Below, one piece after another: positions 40,792 to 52,564 of a stretch of DNA of 64,000 bases. The stretch lies in contig NZ_AP026708.1 in NCBI RefSeq assembly GCF_026000375.1, positions 1,428,501 through 1,492,500 on the forward strand, given 5' to 3'. Position numbers and translations under genes: made by a program. Each line of letters begins with the position of its first letter. Within the stretch, counting starts at the first letter, position 1. The stretch comes from Pseudodesulfovibrio portus. GTDB taxonomy: Bacteria > Desulfobacterota > Desulfovibrionia > Desulfovibrionales > Desulfovibrionaceae. The notes beneath the pieces were generated by a model, which was not told the origin of the DNA, searched no databases, and saw only the letters and a list, made by a program, of their open reading frames with translations.

Positions 40792-43700
40792 TCATCAACA
40801 GAGCCGCACTGAATCGGCAGTCCACGGTCATCGTGCTGCTGCTCTTCATCATCATCGCCGGAATGGCCGCATACGCCGCCCTGCCGCGAGAGGACGAGCC
40901 GGACATCACCATCCCGTACATCTTCGTGCAGACCAACTTCGAGGGCGTGGCCCCGGAGGACATGGAGACCCTGGTCACCATGCCGCTGGAGCGCAAGCTC
41001 AAGGGATTGTCCGACACCAAGGAGATATCCTCCATCTCGGACGACGGCGTGTCGCTGATCAAGGTTGAATTCAACCCCGGCGTGGACATCGACGACGCCC
41101 TGCAGAAGGTGCGCGACAAGGTGGACCAGGCCAAGCCGGACCTGCCCGCCGACCTGCCCGACGACCCGACCATCAACGAGGTCAACCTGTCCGAGCAGCC
41201 CATCCTGAACGTGGTCCTGTCCGGGCCGTTCTCCCTGAAACGGCTCAAGGTCTTTGCCGAAACCCTGGAAGACCGCATCGAATCCATCCAGGGCGTGCTC
41301 GACGCCGACGTCATCGGCGGACTGGACCGCGAGATTCACGTCGAGTTCGACATGGACCGGGTGGCCTACTACAACATCCCGGTCTCCTCCCTCCTCGACG
41401 CCGTATCCGCAGCCAACGTCAACACCCCGGGCGGGTCCGTGGAGATCGGCAAGGCCAAGTACCTGGTGCGCGTGCCTGCGGACTTCAAGACCCCGGACGA
41501 GATATTCAACATCATCGTCTACTCCCACGACGGCAAGCCCGTGTACCTGCGCGACGTGGCCACCATCCGCGACCACTACGCGGACCCGACCTCCGTCAGC
41601 CGGTTCAACGGAGACCAGTCCGTGACCATCGCGGTCAAGAAGCGGGCGGGCGAAAACATCATCGAGATCAACGACGCGGTGAAGCAGATCATCAAGGAAG
41701 AGCAGGAAATCCTGCCCCCCTCGCTGACCATCAACCTGACCGCCGACAAGTCCCAGGACATCCGCAACATGATCAAGGACCTGGAGAACAACATCATCAC
41801 CGGCCTGCTGCTGGTGCTGGTGGTGGTCTTCGCCTTCATCGGCGGACGCTCGGCCGTGTTCGTGTCCCTGGCCATCCCGGTGTCCATGCTGATCACCTTC
41901 GCCGTGCTCGACGCCATCTCGTTCACCCTGAACATGGTCGTGCTCTTCTCGCTCATCCTGAGCCTGGGCATGCTCGTGGACAACGGCATCGTGGTGGTGG
42001 AGAACATCTACCGCCACATGCAGATGGGCAAGACCCGGCTCCAGGCCGCGCGCGACGCATCCGACGAGGTGGCCTGGCCGGTCATCGCCTCCACCCTGAC
42101 CACGGTGGGCGCGTTCCTGCCCATGATCTTCTGGCCCGGCATCATGGGCCAGTTCATGAGCTACCTGCCCATCACGGTCATCATCGCCCTGTTCGCCTCC
42201 CTGTTCATCGCCCTGGTCATCAACCCGGTGCTGTCAGCCAAGTTCCAGGGCATCCCCAAGACCGGAAAGGACCTGAAGCCGTCCATGATCGACCGCATGA
42301 TGGAGCGCCTCAAGGACATATACCGCCCGGTGCTGGTCTGGTCCCTGGACCACCGCTTTACCATCCTGGGCATGTCCTTTGCCCTGCTGGTCGTGTCCAC
42401 CCTAGCCTTCGGCATGTTCGGCAAGGGCGTGGAATTCTTGCCCAACACCGATCCCAAGCGGGTGGAAGTCAAGATCAAGGCCCCGGTGGGCACCAACCTC
42501 GACGCCTCGGACGAATACGTCAAGGTGGTGGAGAAAATGGCCGCCGAGTACCCGGACATCGAGTACGTCATCGCCAACACCGGCGAATCCGGCGCCTCGG
42601 ACGAGATCGGCACCCACTACTCCCTGGTCAAGCTCGACTTCGTGGACATCCAGGACCGGTCCCGCACCTCGCCGGAGATCACCGACGAGTTGCGCTCAAG
42701 GCTCCAGGCCGCCATCCGGGGCGCGGAAGTGCGCGTGGAGCCCGAGAAGATGGGCCCGCCCACAGGCGATCCCGTGAACATGGAAATCACCGGCACGGAC
42801 CTGCGCACCCTGGGCGAGATGGCCCAGAGGATAAAGCGCATGATCGCGGACGTGCCCGGCATGGTGGACCTCAAGGACGACTTCGTGGCGGGCAAGCCCG
42901 AGATCCGCGTTGACGTGGACAAGGAAAAGGCCGCCCTCATGGGCGTCAGCGCCTCCACCATCGCCCAGACCGTGAAGACCTCGGTCAACGGGTTCAAGGT
43001 GGGCGTATACCGCGAAGGCAAGGACGAATACGACATCGTGGCCCGGCTGCCCAAGAAGAGCCGCAGTTCCCTGGAAGACATCAAGCGCATCACGGTCTCC
43101 GGCCCGGACGGCCGGCCCGTGCCCATCACCTCCTTGGCCACCGTGTCCCTGGGCGGCGGCCTGGGCGGCATCAACCGCATCGACCAGAAACGGGTGGTCA
43201 CCGTGTCCGCAGACGTGTCCGGCCGTTTGGCCACGGACGTGATCAAGGACATCAACGACCGACTGGCCGGGTTCGAGTTCCCGCGCGGCTATTCCTACAA
43301 GTTCACCGGCGAGCAGGAGGAGCAGGACAACGCCTCCGCGTTCCTGGAGCGCGCCTTCGTGGCCGCCCTGTTCCTGATCTTCATCGTGCTGGTCACCCAG
43401 TTCAACTCCATGACCACGCCGTTCATCATCCTGACCTCGGTCATCCTGTCGCTCGGCGGCGTCATGCTCGGCCTGCTCATAACGGGCACGGCCTTCGGCG
43501 TGATCATGACCGGCGTGGGCGTGCTCTCGCTGGCGGGCGTGGTGGTCAACAACGCCATCGTGCTCATCGACTACTACGAGCAGCTCAAGGAGTCCGGCAT
43601 CGAGGCCCGCGACGCCATCATCGAGGCGGGCCTGACCCGGTTCCGTCCGGTCATGCTGACGGCCATCACCACGGTGCTGGGCCTGGTGCCCATGGCCACG

Positions 43701-43907
43701 GGCGTGAGCTTCGACTTCATCAACTTCCGCCTGGACATGGGCTCCGAGACCTCCCAGTGGTGGGGCCCCATGGCCGTGGCCGTGATCTTCGGCCTGGGCG
43801 TGGCCACCCTCCTCACCCTGGTGGTGGTCCCTTGCCTCTGCTCCCTGCAGCACGGCATGAAGCGACGGGCGGCAGAACGCAAGGCGAAGAAGGAAGCGAC
43901 GGCGTAA
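40788..43907 (+). CDS. RND-family multidrug/solute efflux pump
   Basis: 1039 residues with the twelve-TM, two-porter-loop layout of AcrB/MexB-type pumps. N-terminal NRQSTVIVLLLFIIIAGMAA is TM1. TM4 carries the proton-relay acidic residue in LILSLGMLVDNGIVVVENI; the second half has VGVLSLAGVVVNNAIVLIDYYEQL. It is encoded with its adaptor and TetR repressor. No TolC-type channel gene follows, so the outer-membrane component must be encoded elsewhere. Substrate unknown. Confidence 0.95.
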   Translation: MIINRAALNRQSTVIVLLLFIIIAGMAAYAALPREDEPDITIPYIFVQTNFEGVAPEDMETLVTMPLERKLKGLSDTKEISSISDDGVSLIKVEFNPGVDIDDALQKVRDKVDQAKPDLPADLPDDPTINEVNLSEQPILNVVLSGPFSLKRLKVFAETLEDRIESIQGVLDADVIGGLDREIHVEFDMDRVAYYNIPVSSLLDAVSAANVNTPGGSVEIGKAKYLVRVPADFKTPDEIFNIIVYSHDGKPVYLRDVATIRDHYADPTSVSRFNGDQSVTIAVKKRAGENIIEINDAVKQIIKEEQEILPPSLTINLTADKSQDIRNMIKDLENNIITGLLLVLVVVFAFIGGRSAVFVSLAIPVSMLITFAVLDAISFTLNMVVLFSLILSLGMLVDNGIVVVENIYRHMQMGKTRLQAARDASDEVAWPVIASTLTTVGAFLPMIFWPGIMGQFMSYLPITVIIALFASLFIALVINPVLSAKFQGIPKTGKDLKPSMIDRMMERLKDIYRPVLVWSLDHRFTILGMSFALLVVSTLAFGMFGKGVEFLPNTDPKRVEVKIKAPVGTNLDASDEYVKVVEKMAAEYPDIEYVIANTGESGASDEIGTHYSLVKLDFVDIQDRSRTSPEITDELRSRLQAAIRGAEVRVEPEKMGPPTGDPVNMEITGTDLRTLGEMAQRIKRMIADVPGMVDLKDDFVAGKPEIRVDVDKEKAALMGVSASTIAQTVKTSVNGFKVGVYREGKDEYDIVARLPKKSRSSLEDIKRITVSGPDGRPVPITSLATVSLGGGLGGINRIDQKRVVTVSADVSGRLATDVIKDINDRLAGFEFPRGYSYKFTGEQEEQDNASAFLERAFVAALFLIFIVLVTQFNSMTTPFIILTSVILSLGGVMLGLLITGTAFGVIMTGVGVLSLAGVVVNNAIVLIDYYEQLKESGIEARDAIIEAGLTRFRPVMLTAITTVLGLVPMATGVSFDFINFRLDMGSETSQWWGPMAVAVIFGLGVATLLTLVVVPCLCSLQHGMKRRAAERKAKKEATA

Positions 43908-43929
43908 GGAATCCCCAAAAAAGCAACGC

Positions 43930-43967
43930 AAAGGGGGAGCGGGGCATTGCCCCGCTCCCCCTTTTTC
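43930..43967 (+). terminator. Intrinsic terminator of the efflux operon
   Basis: 16-bp stem AAAGGGGGAGCGGGGC, loop ATT and complement, then a T run. Confidence 0.95.
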
Positions 43968-44043
43968 TTCAGATCAACCGCCCCCCTGCGCCTGAATCCC
44001 CACCCCCTTGCATTCCCCGGGAACCGTTGCTATATAACGGTCT

Positions 44044-44562
44044 ATGAAATCTCTAGATTTTCTCAAGACTGAACGGCGTCCATTTTTCAGCCGATTTTTC
44101 CGCGTTTTGCCGCTCGCGCTGCTGCTCTGCGCCGTGGTGCCAACCGCTGCCACGCCGGAGGTCATCGGCACAGTGGACACCGTGTTCCGTCTGCTGTCCC
44201 GTGACGACGACATCGTGGTCGAGGCCTTCGACGATCCCGACATCCCGGGCGTGTCCTGCTACCTGAGCCGGGCGCGCAAGGGCGGGGTCAAGGGCATGCT
44301 CGGCGTGGCCGAGGACACGTCCGACGCTTCCATCGAGTGTCTGTGCACGGACGACATCGTCGTCCCGGAGCGCATCCGGTCCGGCAAGGCGGACGGGGAA
44401 AGGGTGTTCAAAAAGGGCACGTCCCTGATATTCAAGTCCATGCAGGTGGTCCGCTTCTACGACCAGAAACGGGACGTGATCATCTACCTGGTCTACAGCG
44501 ACCGGGTGGTGGAAGGCTCTCCCAAGAACAGCGTGACCTGCGTCAAGGTGCCCACGAAATAA
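44044..44562 (+). CDS. creA: CreA-family secreted protein
   Basis: 172 residues. A signal peptide (~1-37) ends near PTAA; the mature part begins EVIGTVDTVFRLLSRDDDIVVEAFDDP, the CreA signature, and contains cysteines in VSCYLSRARKGGVKGMLG and IECLC. CreA proteins are periplasmic and of unknown function. The upstream hydrophobic run is preceded by a charged Arg-rich segment. A small Nif11-like gene follows after 11 bases with its own Shine-Dalgarno. Confidence 0.9.
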   Translation: MKSLDFLKTERRPFFSRFFRVLPLALLLCAVVPTAATPEVIGTVDTVFRLLSRDDDIVVEAFDDPDIPGVSCYLSRARKGGVKGMLGVAEDTSDASIECLCTDDIVVPERIRSGKADGERVFKKGTSLIFKSMQVVRFYDQKRDVIIYLVYSDRVVEGSPKNSVTCVKVPTK

Positions 44563-44573
44563 AAGGAGCGGGC

Positions 44574-44828
44574 ATGAGCCAGGAAGAAGTTTCACGGCTG
44601 GTCAACGACGTCATGTCCAAGCCGGACATGCTGGCCGAGGCCATGACCATCCGGGACCAGGCCGGGATGGAAGCATATATCACCGCCAAGGGGTACGACC
44701 TGACCAAGGCCGAAATGGCCGATGTCTGGGCCATGGCTGCCAAGGTCATGGCGGGCCGCGCCGAGCCCATGGACGCGGCCGAGGAACGCATCAACACGGT
44801 CAAGAGCAAGGTCCGGCCCAAGGACTGA
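44574..44828 (+). CDS. Nif11-like small protein
   Basis: 84 residues with AAAGGAG upstream of the ATG at 44574. The N-terminal half resembles the Nif11 domain found in leader regions of ribosomally made, modified peptides: SRLVNDVMSKPDMLAEAM, then GYDLTKAEMADVW. The C-terminal part is short, charged and lacks a Gly-Gly cleavage site or Cys/Ser/Thr-rich core. No modification enzyme or exporter is nearby. It is probably an orphan Nif11 protein rather than a peptide precursor. Confidence 0.6.
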   Translation: MSQEEVSRLVNDVMSKPDMLAEAMTIRDQAGMEAYITAKGYDLTKAEMADVWAMAAKVMAGRAEPMDAAEERINTVKSKVRPKD

Positions 44829-44918
44829 TTTTCCTCGAACCGGTTGAAGGATAGTGGTTGATATGCGGGTGTCCCCGGCGGGGCATCCGCATATTCCTTT
44901 TTCGATTTCCGAAACACG

Positions 44919-44953
44919 AACGCCCGGCTCGGCTTTTGCCGAACCGGGCGTTT
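44919..44953. terminator. Hairpin between the Nif11-like gene and secA
   Basis: AACGCCCGG/CCGGGCGTT stem with an inner TCGGC/GCCGA stem, placed between convergent genes. The flanking T run is weak. Confidence 0.7.
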
Positions 44954-44974
44954 ATGAATTGAATGTCTATCTGA

Positions 44975-47518
<2,544 letters not shown>

Positions 47519-47676
47519 TATACGTGGTCTCCTGAAGAGTTATGTACCTACCGGCGTGCAAAAAGACGGGGCCGACGCCCCGCCGCTGATTCCGTACATA
47601 TAGTCATGAGCCGGAAAGTCAACGACAGTCGGGTGAAAAACGGGATTTTCCCGACCGAAAGGGGATAGCACAAGGA

Positions 47677-47701
47677 AGGCCGCCCGTAAAACGGACGGCC
47701 T
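47677..47701 (-). terminator. Terminator of the membrane-protein gene
   Basis: 11-bp stem AGGCCGCCCGT, loop AAA and near-complement. It lies just after the membrane protein on the minus strand; the T tail is short. Confidence 0.65.
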
Positions 47702-47726
47702 CTGGAAAACGGAATGGGTTATGCCA

Positions 47727-48530
47727 CTATTCGGCGGACGGAGCAGACGCCATCGCCTCCTGCCGCAGCCGAAGTTTTTCGTACCAGACAGGCAAAGTGA
47801 CGAAAGCCACGAGAGAAACGATACAAGCCACCGCCAGCAACAGGATAAAGGGGAGCACGGGAAAACCTCCGTCCTGGGCCTCGCCGCCGGATGGACCAAG
47901 CACCGTCACGAACAAAATTTGCAGCACGATCATCGGCAAAATCGTCATCACCAGCGAACCGACCATCCGCCAGACATGCCCTTTGGTCATGGCCAGCGCC
48001 TCTTTGACTTTAACGACCCGGCCCGTAGCTGCGCCCGGGATCATGACGGCCAGTCGAAGCATCAGCCCGAATCCCGCCAACCAACCAATGAATGCGAAAA
48101 TGACACCTGCGGTGAACAGGCCGGTGCTGATTTCCCCGCCCGGCCCCGCCCCGTACAGAATTATCAGAATGAACGGCAGCATTCCTATCAGCATAGGCAG
48201 GGCCATTCCCAGATACGCGATGAGCCCGCGAACAAAAACGCGCCACATGGCCAACACCATGTTCTTTGGGAAAAAGTCATCCTCACCGCGCATCTGGGAG
48301 ATAGCCGTGTGGTTCAGCATCACATAAACGAAGCAACTCACCACCATCACACAGGCAAACCCTACGATGCCCACGACCGCCGCCAGGTCGGGATAGGCCA
48401 ATTGAATCCCCACCATCAGCAGGGACGGCATTATGCCGAGAATCATCACCCCCACGAGTGTTCCCTTCCTGGCCCAACTGACCGCCAGCGCTTCCTTGAC
48501 CACCGCAACAGGAGAAATCTTGTCCGACAT
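47727..48530 (-). CDS. Multi-pass membrane protein of unknown function
   Basis: 267 residues with about six membrane segments and no recognised catalytic motif. A GAGG-type Shine-Dalgarno lies inside the end of glcF, and the ATG at 48530 is six bases after the glcF stop, so the gene is probably co-transcribed with it. The C-terminus (RLRQEAMASAPSAE) is cytosolic by charge. Its place behind glcD-glcF suggests a transport or accessory role in lactate/glycolate use, but nothing in the sequence proves it. Confidence 0.75.
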   Translation of the reverse strand: MSDKISPVAVVKEALAVSWARKGTLVGVMILGIMPSLLMVGIQLAYPDLAAVVGIVGFACVMVVSCFVYVMLNHTAISQMRGEDDFFPKNMVLAMWRVFVRGLIAYLGMALPMLIGMLPFILIILYGAGPGGEISTGLFTAGVIFAFIGWLAGFGLMLRLAVMIPGAATGRVVKVKEALAMTKGHVWRMVGSLVMTILPMIVLQILFVTVLGPSGGEAQDGGFPVLPFILLLAVACIVSLVAFVTLPVWYEKLRLRQEAMASAPSAE

Positions 48531-48536
48531 GTATAC

Positions 48537-49661
48537 CTACCTCATGATTTCCAACCAGTGTCCCACCATCACCCCTTCCGGGGCGGTTGCCGAAAGCTGG
48601 GCCAGACAGGCGGAGCAGCCCGTGAGCAGGACCTCCGCGCCGTCAAGCGCGGCCCAGCACTCGCGATTGACCGGGTCGGTGGCGCCGGGCGCGGCCAACC
48701 GCATGACGCCGCCGAAGCCGCAGCACTGCCTGTCCGTGGCCGCGACCAGCCGGTCTCCGAGCATTGTGGTGAGCAGCGCCCGGTCCGGGTCCGCCTTCCC
48801 CGCGTGGCAGGGGTGGTGATAGCCCAACGTTTTCGGCAGGTTGTCGGTTATCATGAAGCGCACATCATGTAAACCAATCGATAACGGAAACATGGATTCC
48901 AACCAGAACGTGCACTCCGCCTCGTCTTCAAAACACCCGGCGTATCCTTTCAGACCGGCCAGGCAGGAGGTGCAGAAGGTGACGATCTTGGGCCTGCCCG
49001 CCTCGCGCCAGACCGCCACGTTCTTCTCGGCCATCTCCCGGCTCTCTTCCTCGAAACCCGCGCACTTGAGACCCGAGCCGCAGCAGGCGAAGTCGCCGGA
49101 AATGACGTCCACGCCCAGCCCGTCCAGGAGCTTGAGCGCGGCCATGAGCCAGCGCCCCTGCACGAAGTTCGCGGTGCAGCCCGCGAACAGGAGCATCCGC
49201 TCGCCGCGCCATGTATCGGGATATTTCTCGATCTCGACAAACGGGTCCAGGCCGGGGCCGCCCGACATCCCGGCCAGCATCTTGAGCATGGGGCCGAGCT
49301 TTTCGGTGTGAAACGCATGGGGAATGAGCTTGGCCGCTGCCGAACCGGCGGGCCAGAGCTGTTTGGCGCGGGTCAGCCATGTCTTCCACAGCCACGCCTT
49401 GAAATCAGGGTGCGCGCCGCGCAGTCCGGCCACCAGCGCGGGTACGTCCACGCCCTGGGAACAGACCTCGGCGCACCGGCCGCAGCCCAGGCACAACCCG
49501 GCCAGCCGGGCCGCCTCGACCTCGGACAACTCGCCGGGATTCTCCGCCAGCACGCGGCACAACTCGGCCTTGGCGCGCGGGCTCAGTTCCTCGCGGTTGG
49601 TGGCGCGCAGAAGCGGACACACTTCCATGCACTTGCCGCACAAGATGCAGTGATTCGACAT
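48537..49661 (-). CDS. GlcF-type iron-sulfur subunit of lactate/glycolate dehydrogenase
   Basis: 374 residues. Two [4Fe-4S] ferredoxin motifs at the N-terminus: CILCGKCMEVCP (5-16) and CLGCGRCAEVC (57-67). Two CCG domains follow, with FACCGSG and RQCCGFGG, as in GlcF, HdrD and LldE. It passes electrons from the flavin subunit, encoded upstream by the GlcD-like gene, towards quinone. In Desulfovibrio such pairs act as D-lactate dehydrogenases; which 2-hydroxyacid is used here is inference. Confidence 0.9.
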   Translation of the reverse strand: MSNHCILCGKCMEVCPLLRATNREELSPRAKAELCRVLAENPGELSEVEAARLAGLCLGCGRCAEVCSQGVDVPALVAGLRGAHPDFKAWLWKTWLTRAKQLWPAGSAAAKLIPHAFHTEKLGPMLKMLAGMSGGPGLDPFVEIEKYPDTWRGERMLLFAGCTANFVQGRWLMAALKLLDGLGVDVISGDFACCGSGLKCAGFEEESREMAEKNVAVWREAGRPKIVTFCTSCLAGLKGYAGCFEDEAECTFWLESMFPLSIGLHDVRFMITDNLPKTLGYHHPCHAGKADPDRALLTTMLGDRLVAATDRQCCGFGGVMRLAAPGATDPVNRECWAALDGAEVLLTGCSACLAQLSATAPEGVMVGHWLEIMR

Positions 49662-49702
49662 GGCCTATGTCCTAACTCGTACCGACGCGGATTGACAACG
49701 GT

Positions 49703-49830
49703 GCCGTATTGTTCAGGTGGTATCGGCTGCAAGGCGCAAGTGAAATCCGGGGCCGTGGCGTATTCCGCATACGCGAGGGTCCGGATTTGCCGCAGCAACG
49801 CAGCAGACGGTGCCGCATGGACAATACGGC
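49703..49830. repeat. Palindromic stop-codon element, copy C
   Basis: 128 bp. Outer arms with a perfect GCCGTATTGT and its complement; box CTGCAAGGCGCAAG; inner stem AAATCCGG/CCGGATTT; central GCGTATTCCGCATACGCGAGG; box CCGCAGCAACGCAGCA. The arm at 49830 begins with the last base of the TAG stop of the glcD-like gene. Confidence 0.92.
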
Positions 49831-51215
49831 TACCACCCCTTTCCGGGGTTCATGATGTCGTTGGGATCGAAAACCTTTTTGATGTCCGCCATGATCCGCA
49901 ACTCGTCCGCCGAGAGCTGCTCGGGCACAAACGAGGCCTTGGCCAGCCCGGTGCCGTGCTCGCCGGAGATGGTGCCGCCGAGGCGCAGGGCCAGCCGGAA
50001 CAATTCGTCCTTGATCGTGTGGGCCGTGGCCCGTTCGCCCTCTGCCGCGCCGTCGAACATGATGTTGGCGTGGATGTTGCCGTCGCCCAGATGGCCGTAG
50101 CAGAGCACGGGCAGGCCGTATTCGTCGCCGGTGCGGTGGATGGTCTCCACGAGCTCGCCGACCTTGGAGCGCGGCACGGCGATGTCCTCGGACACCTTGT
50201 CGGGCCGCAGCCGGTAGGAGCCGGGCGAGATGGAACGCCGCACGTCCCAGATGGCCTCCTCGGCCTCGTCGACGCCCACTTCCACGGACAGGGGACGCAC
50301 GGCGTCGAGCGCCTGCGTCAGCCGCCGGACCTCGGCGTCCACCCCTTCGCTCGTGCCGTCCACCTTGAACAGGAGCGCGCCCTTGGCCTTCTGCGCCACC
50401 GGGATGTCGTTGCCCATGCGCACCACGTCCAGGACCGTCCCGTCCATGAACTCGCAGGCCGACGGCAGCAGCCCGGCCCGGAACACGGCCCGGGCCCCGT
50501 CCATGCAGGTGGCCAGGTCGCGGAAGCCGACCAGCACCGAGGCCGAGGCCTCGGGCAGGGGCACCAACTTGACCGTCACCTCGGTGATCAGGCCGAGCTT
50601 GCCCGCCGAGCCGACAAAGAGCCGCTTCAGGTCCAGGCCGACCACGTCCTTGTGCGCCCGGCCGCCCATGGTCAGGATGCGTCCGCCGGGCAGGACCGCT
50701 TCCAGGCCGAGCACCCAGTCGCGGGTCACGCCGTACTTCACGGCCCGGAGCCCGCCCGCGCAGGTGGCGATGTTGCCGCCCACGGTGGAAGTCTTCACGC
50801 TGGCCGGGTCGGGTGGATAGAAAAGCCGTTGTTTCGCGCACGCGGCCTGGAGGTCCGCAGTGACCACGCCGGGCTGGAGCACCGCCGCGAAGTCTTGCCC
50901 GTCGATGTCGATGATCGTGTTCATGCGCAGCAGGGAGACCACCACCCCGCCATGGATCGGCACCACCGCGCCCACCTGGTTGGTGGCCCGCGCCCGGGGA
51001 ACCACGGGCATGCGCTCTGCATCGGCCCAGCGCAACAGCTCGGCCACCTGCCCGCGATTCTCCGGCCGGACGACCGCCAGGGGCATGGCCCGCTCGCGGC
51101 CCGCGTCCGTGGCGAACACGTTCATTGCCTCGGGCGTGAGCAGACACCCGTCTCCGGGAAACAGATCGGTCAAAAAGGCTTCATGCGCCTTGGTCAGGGC
51201 TTGGGCGTACGGCAT
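49830..51215 (-). CDS. FAD-linked 2-hydroxyacid (D-lactate/glycolate) dehydrogenase, GlcD type
   Basis: 461 residues of the vanillyl-alcohol-oxidase/GlcD flavoprotein family. The PCMH FAD domain is at ~40-220 (KTSTVGGNIATCAGGLRAVKYG), and the C-terminal oxidase domain has CYGHLGDGNIH and GEHGTGLAK. The FAD pyrophosphate loop, usually RGAGTGLSGG, reads RARATNQVGA here. It is encoded upstream of glcF with a palindromic element between. It probably oxidises D-lactate, the main growth substrate of these bacteria. Confidence 0.9.
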   Translation of the reverse strand: MPYAQALTKAHEAFLTDLFPGDGCLLTPEAMNVFATDAGRERAMPLAVVRPENRGQVAELLRWADAERMPVVPRARATNQVGAVVPIHGGVVVSLLRMNTIIDIDGQDFAAVLQPGVVTADLQAACAKQRLFYPPDPASVKTSTVGGNIATCAGGLRAVKYGVTRDWVLGLEAVLPGGRILTMGGRAHKDVVGLDLKRLFVGSAGKLGLITEVTVKLVPLPEASASVLVGFRDLATCMDGARAVFRAGLLPSACEFMDGTVLDVVRMGNDIPVAQKAKGALLFKVDGTSEGVDAEVRRLTQALDAVRPLSVEVGVDEAEEAIWDVRRSISPGSYRLRPDKVSEDIAVPRSKVGELVETIHRTGDEYGLPVLCYGHLGDGNIHANIMFDGAAEGERATAHTIKDELFRLALRLGGTISGEHGTGLAKASFVPEQLSADELRIMADIKKVFDPNDIMNPGKGW

Positions 51216-51411
51216 GGCAGAAAACTACGGCCGGACCGCCGGGGTGTCAATGAAAGCAAACGTCCCGACCGTATGGCGGCAGCCTCGGCAGGCAAACGGA
51301 CATCGAACCGGACATAAATTGGAACCGTTATTGCCCCGAAGAGTAAACCGTGCTACATTTATACATATTTTCGATCTGGGGCGGTCATTAACCGGACAGG
51401 ATGTCGGACTC

Positions 51412-52545
51412 ATGAAAAGAACGGGACAACGTTTTCTCTGGCTGGTCCTTTGTGCATTGCTGCTCGCCGCTCTCCCGACGAACTCCCTCGCTGCGGTCGA
51501 ATTGCCCTCCGTAACCTTCGTCAGCCCCTCCATGGCTTCCAAGCGGCCCTTCTGGAACGACTTTATCGCCTTCATGAAGGTCGCGGCTGAAGACCTCGGA
51601 ATAAACCTGACCGTGCTTGAAGCCGACAACCGTTTCGAGGTGAACGACCTGGTCCGCAAAACGCTGTCCGGCCAGGCCAGGCCCGATTACCTGGTGAGCA
51701 TCTACCAGGCGGACACCACCATAGCCACCCTGACCATGGCCCGCGACGCCGGGGTGAAGACGCTCATCGTCAACACCGACGTCGTCGACGCCGAGAGGGC
51801 CGCAGCCGGTTCCCCGCGAGGGATCTACCCGTCCTGGATCGGGCACATATTCCCTGACGACGCCTCGGCCGGGCGCATGCTGGCAAAACGACTGTTTGAC
51901 CGGGCCGGGCAGATGAATCTCCGGGCTCCGGACGGGAAAATCCATGTCATCGGCCTCGGGGGCAGCCATACGGCCACTTCTTCCTCGCACAGAAGGACCG
52001 GGTTGTTGTCCGCCGTGGCGGATTTTCCCGACGTGGTCGTGGACCAATTCGTCCTCGCCTACTGGAAGCGGGAAGTGTCGCGCCAGAAGGCCGTGAAGCT
52101 CCTGTCCCTCTACCCCGACGCAACGGTATTCTGGGCCATCAACGACCACACCGCCATGGGGGTCCTGGACGCCATGGACAAGAGGGGGGCCGTGCCCGGC
52201 AAGGACATCCTGACCGGGGGCATAGACTGGTCCCCGGAGTGCGTGGGAAAGGTGCTGAACGGGAGCATGGTGACCACCATCGGCGGCCATTTCATGGAGG
52301 GGGCCTGGGCGCTGTTGCTGCTTCTGGACTACCACAACGGCCACGACTTCGCCCAGCCGGACCCGACGCTGCATTCGGAGATGCGCATCATCGACAGCGA
52401 CACCGCCCACAGGTTTCTTCCGGTCCTCGACCGCGACAACTGGCCGTCCATCGACTTCAGGCGGTTGAGCAAAACGTACAACCCCGGACTGGAGAAGTAC
52501 GACTTCAGCCCGGACGCCGTGGCCCGCCAGCTCTCCGAACAATAA
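51412..52545 (+). CDS. Periplasmic sugar/AI-2-type binding protein, paralogue 1
   Basis: 377 residues with a signal peptide (~1-28, ending LAA). The mature region begins LPSVTFVSPSMASKRPFWNDF, typical of the Peripla_BP_4 (ribose/LuxP-like) fold. It is closely similar along its length to the protein at 53816-54937 (shared PRxIYPxWIGHI, GGHFMEGAWAL and C-terminal YDFSPDAV). No ABC permease or ATPase lies nearby. It may therefore feed a sensor instead of a transporter. The Shine-Dalgarno is weak; a possible promoter lies at 51331-51359. Confidence 0.85.
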   Translation: MKRTGQRFLWLVLCALLLAALPTNSLAAVELPSVTFVSPSMASKRPFWNDFIAFMKVAAEDLGINLTVLEADNRFEVNDLVRKTLSGQARPDYLVSIYQADTTIATLTMARDAGVKTLIVNTDVVDAERAAAGSPRGIYPSWIGHIFPDDASAGRMLAKRLFDRAGQMNLRAPDGKIHVIGLGGSHTATSSSHRRTGLLSAVADFPDVVVDQFVLAYWKREVSRQKAVKLLSLYPDATVFWAINDHTAMGVLDAMDKRGAVPGKDILTGGIDWSPECVGKVLNGSMVTTIGGHFMEGAWALLLLLDYHNGHDFAQPDPTLHSEMRIIDSDTAHRFLPVLDRDNWPSIDFRRLSKTYNPGLEKYDFSPDAVARQLSEQ

Positions 52546-52564
52546 CGGCCCGCTCCCGGACGAA

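Noticed and set aside
44574-44828. RiPP biosynthetic locus
   Set aside because: Only a Nif11-like domain is present; no maturation, protease or export gene accompanies it.
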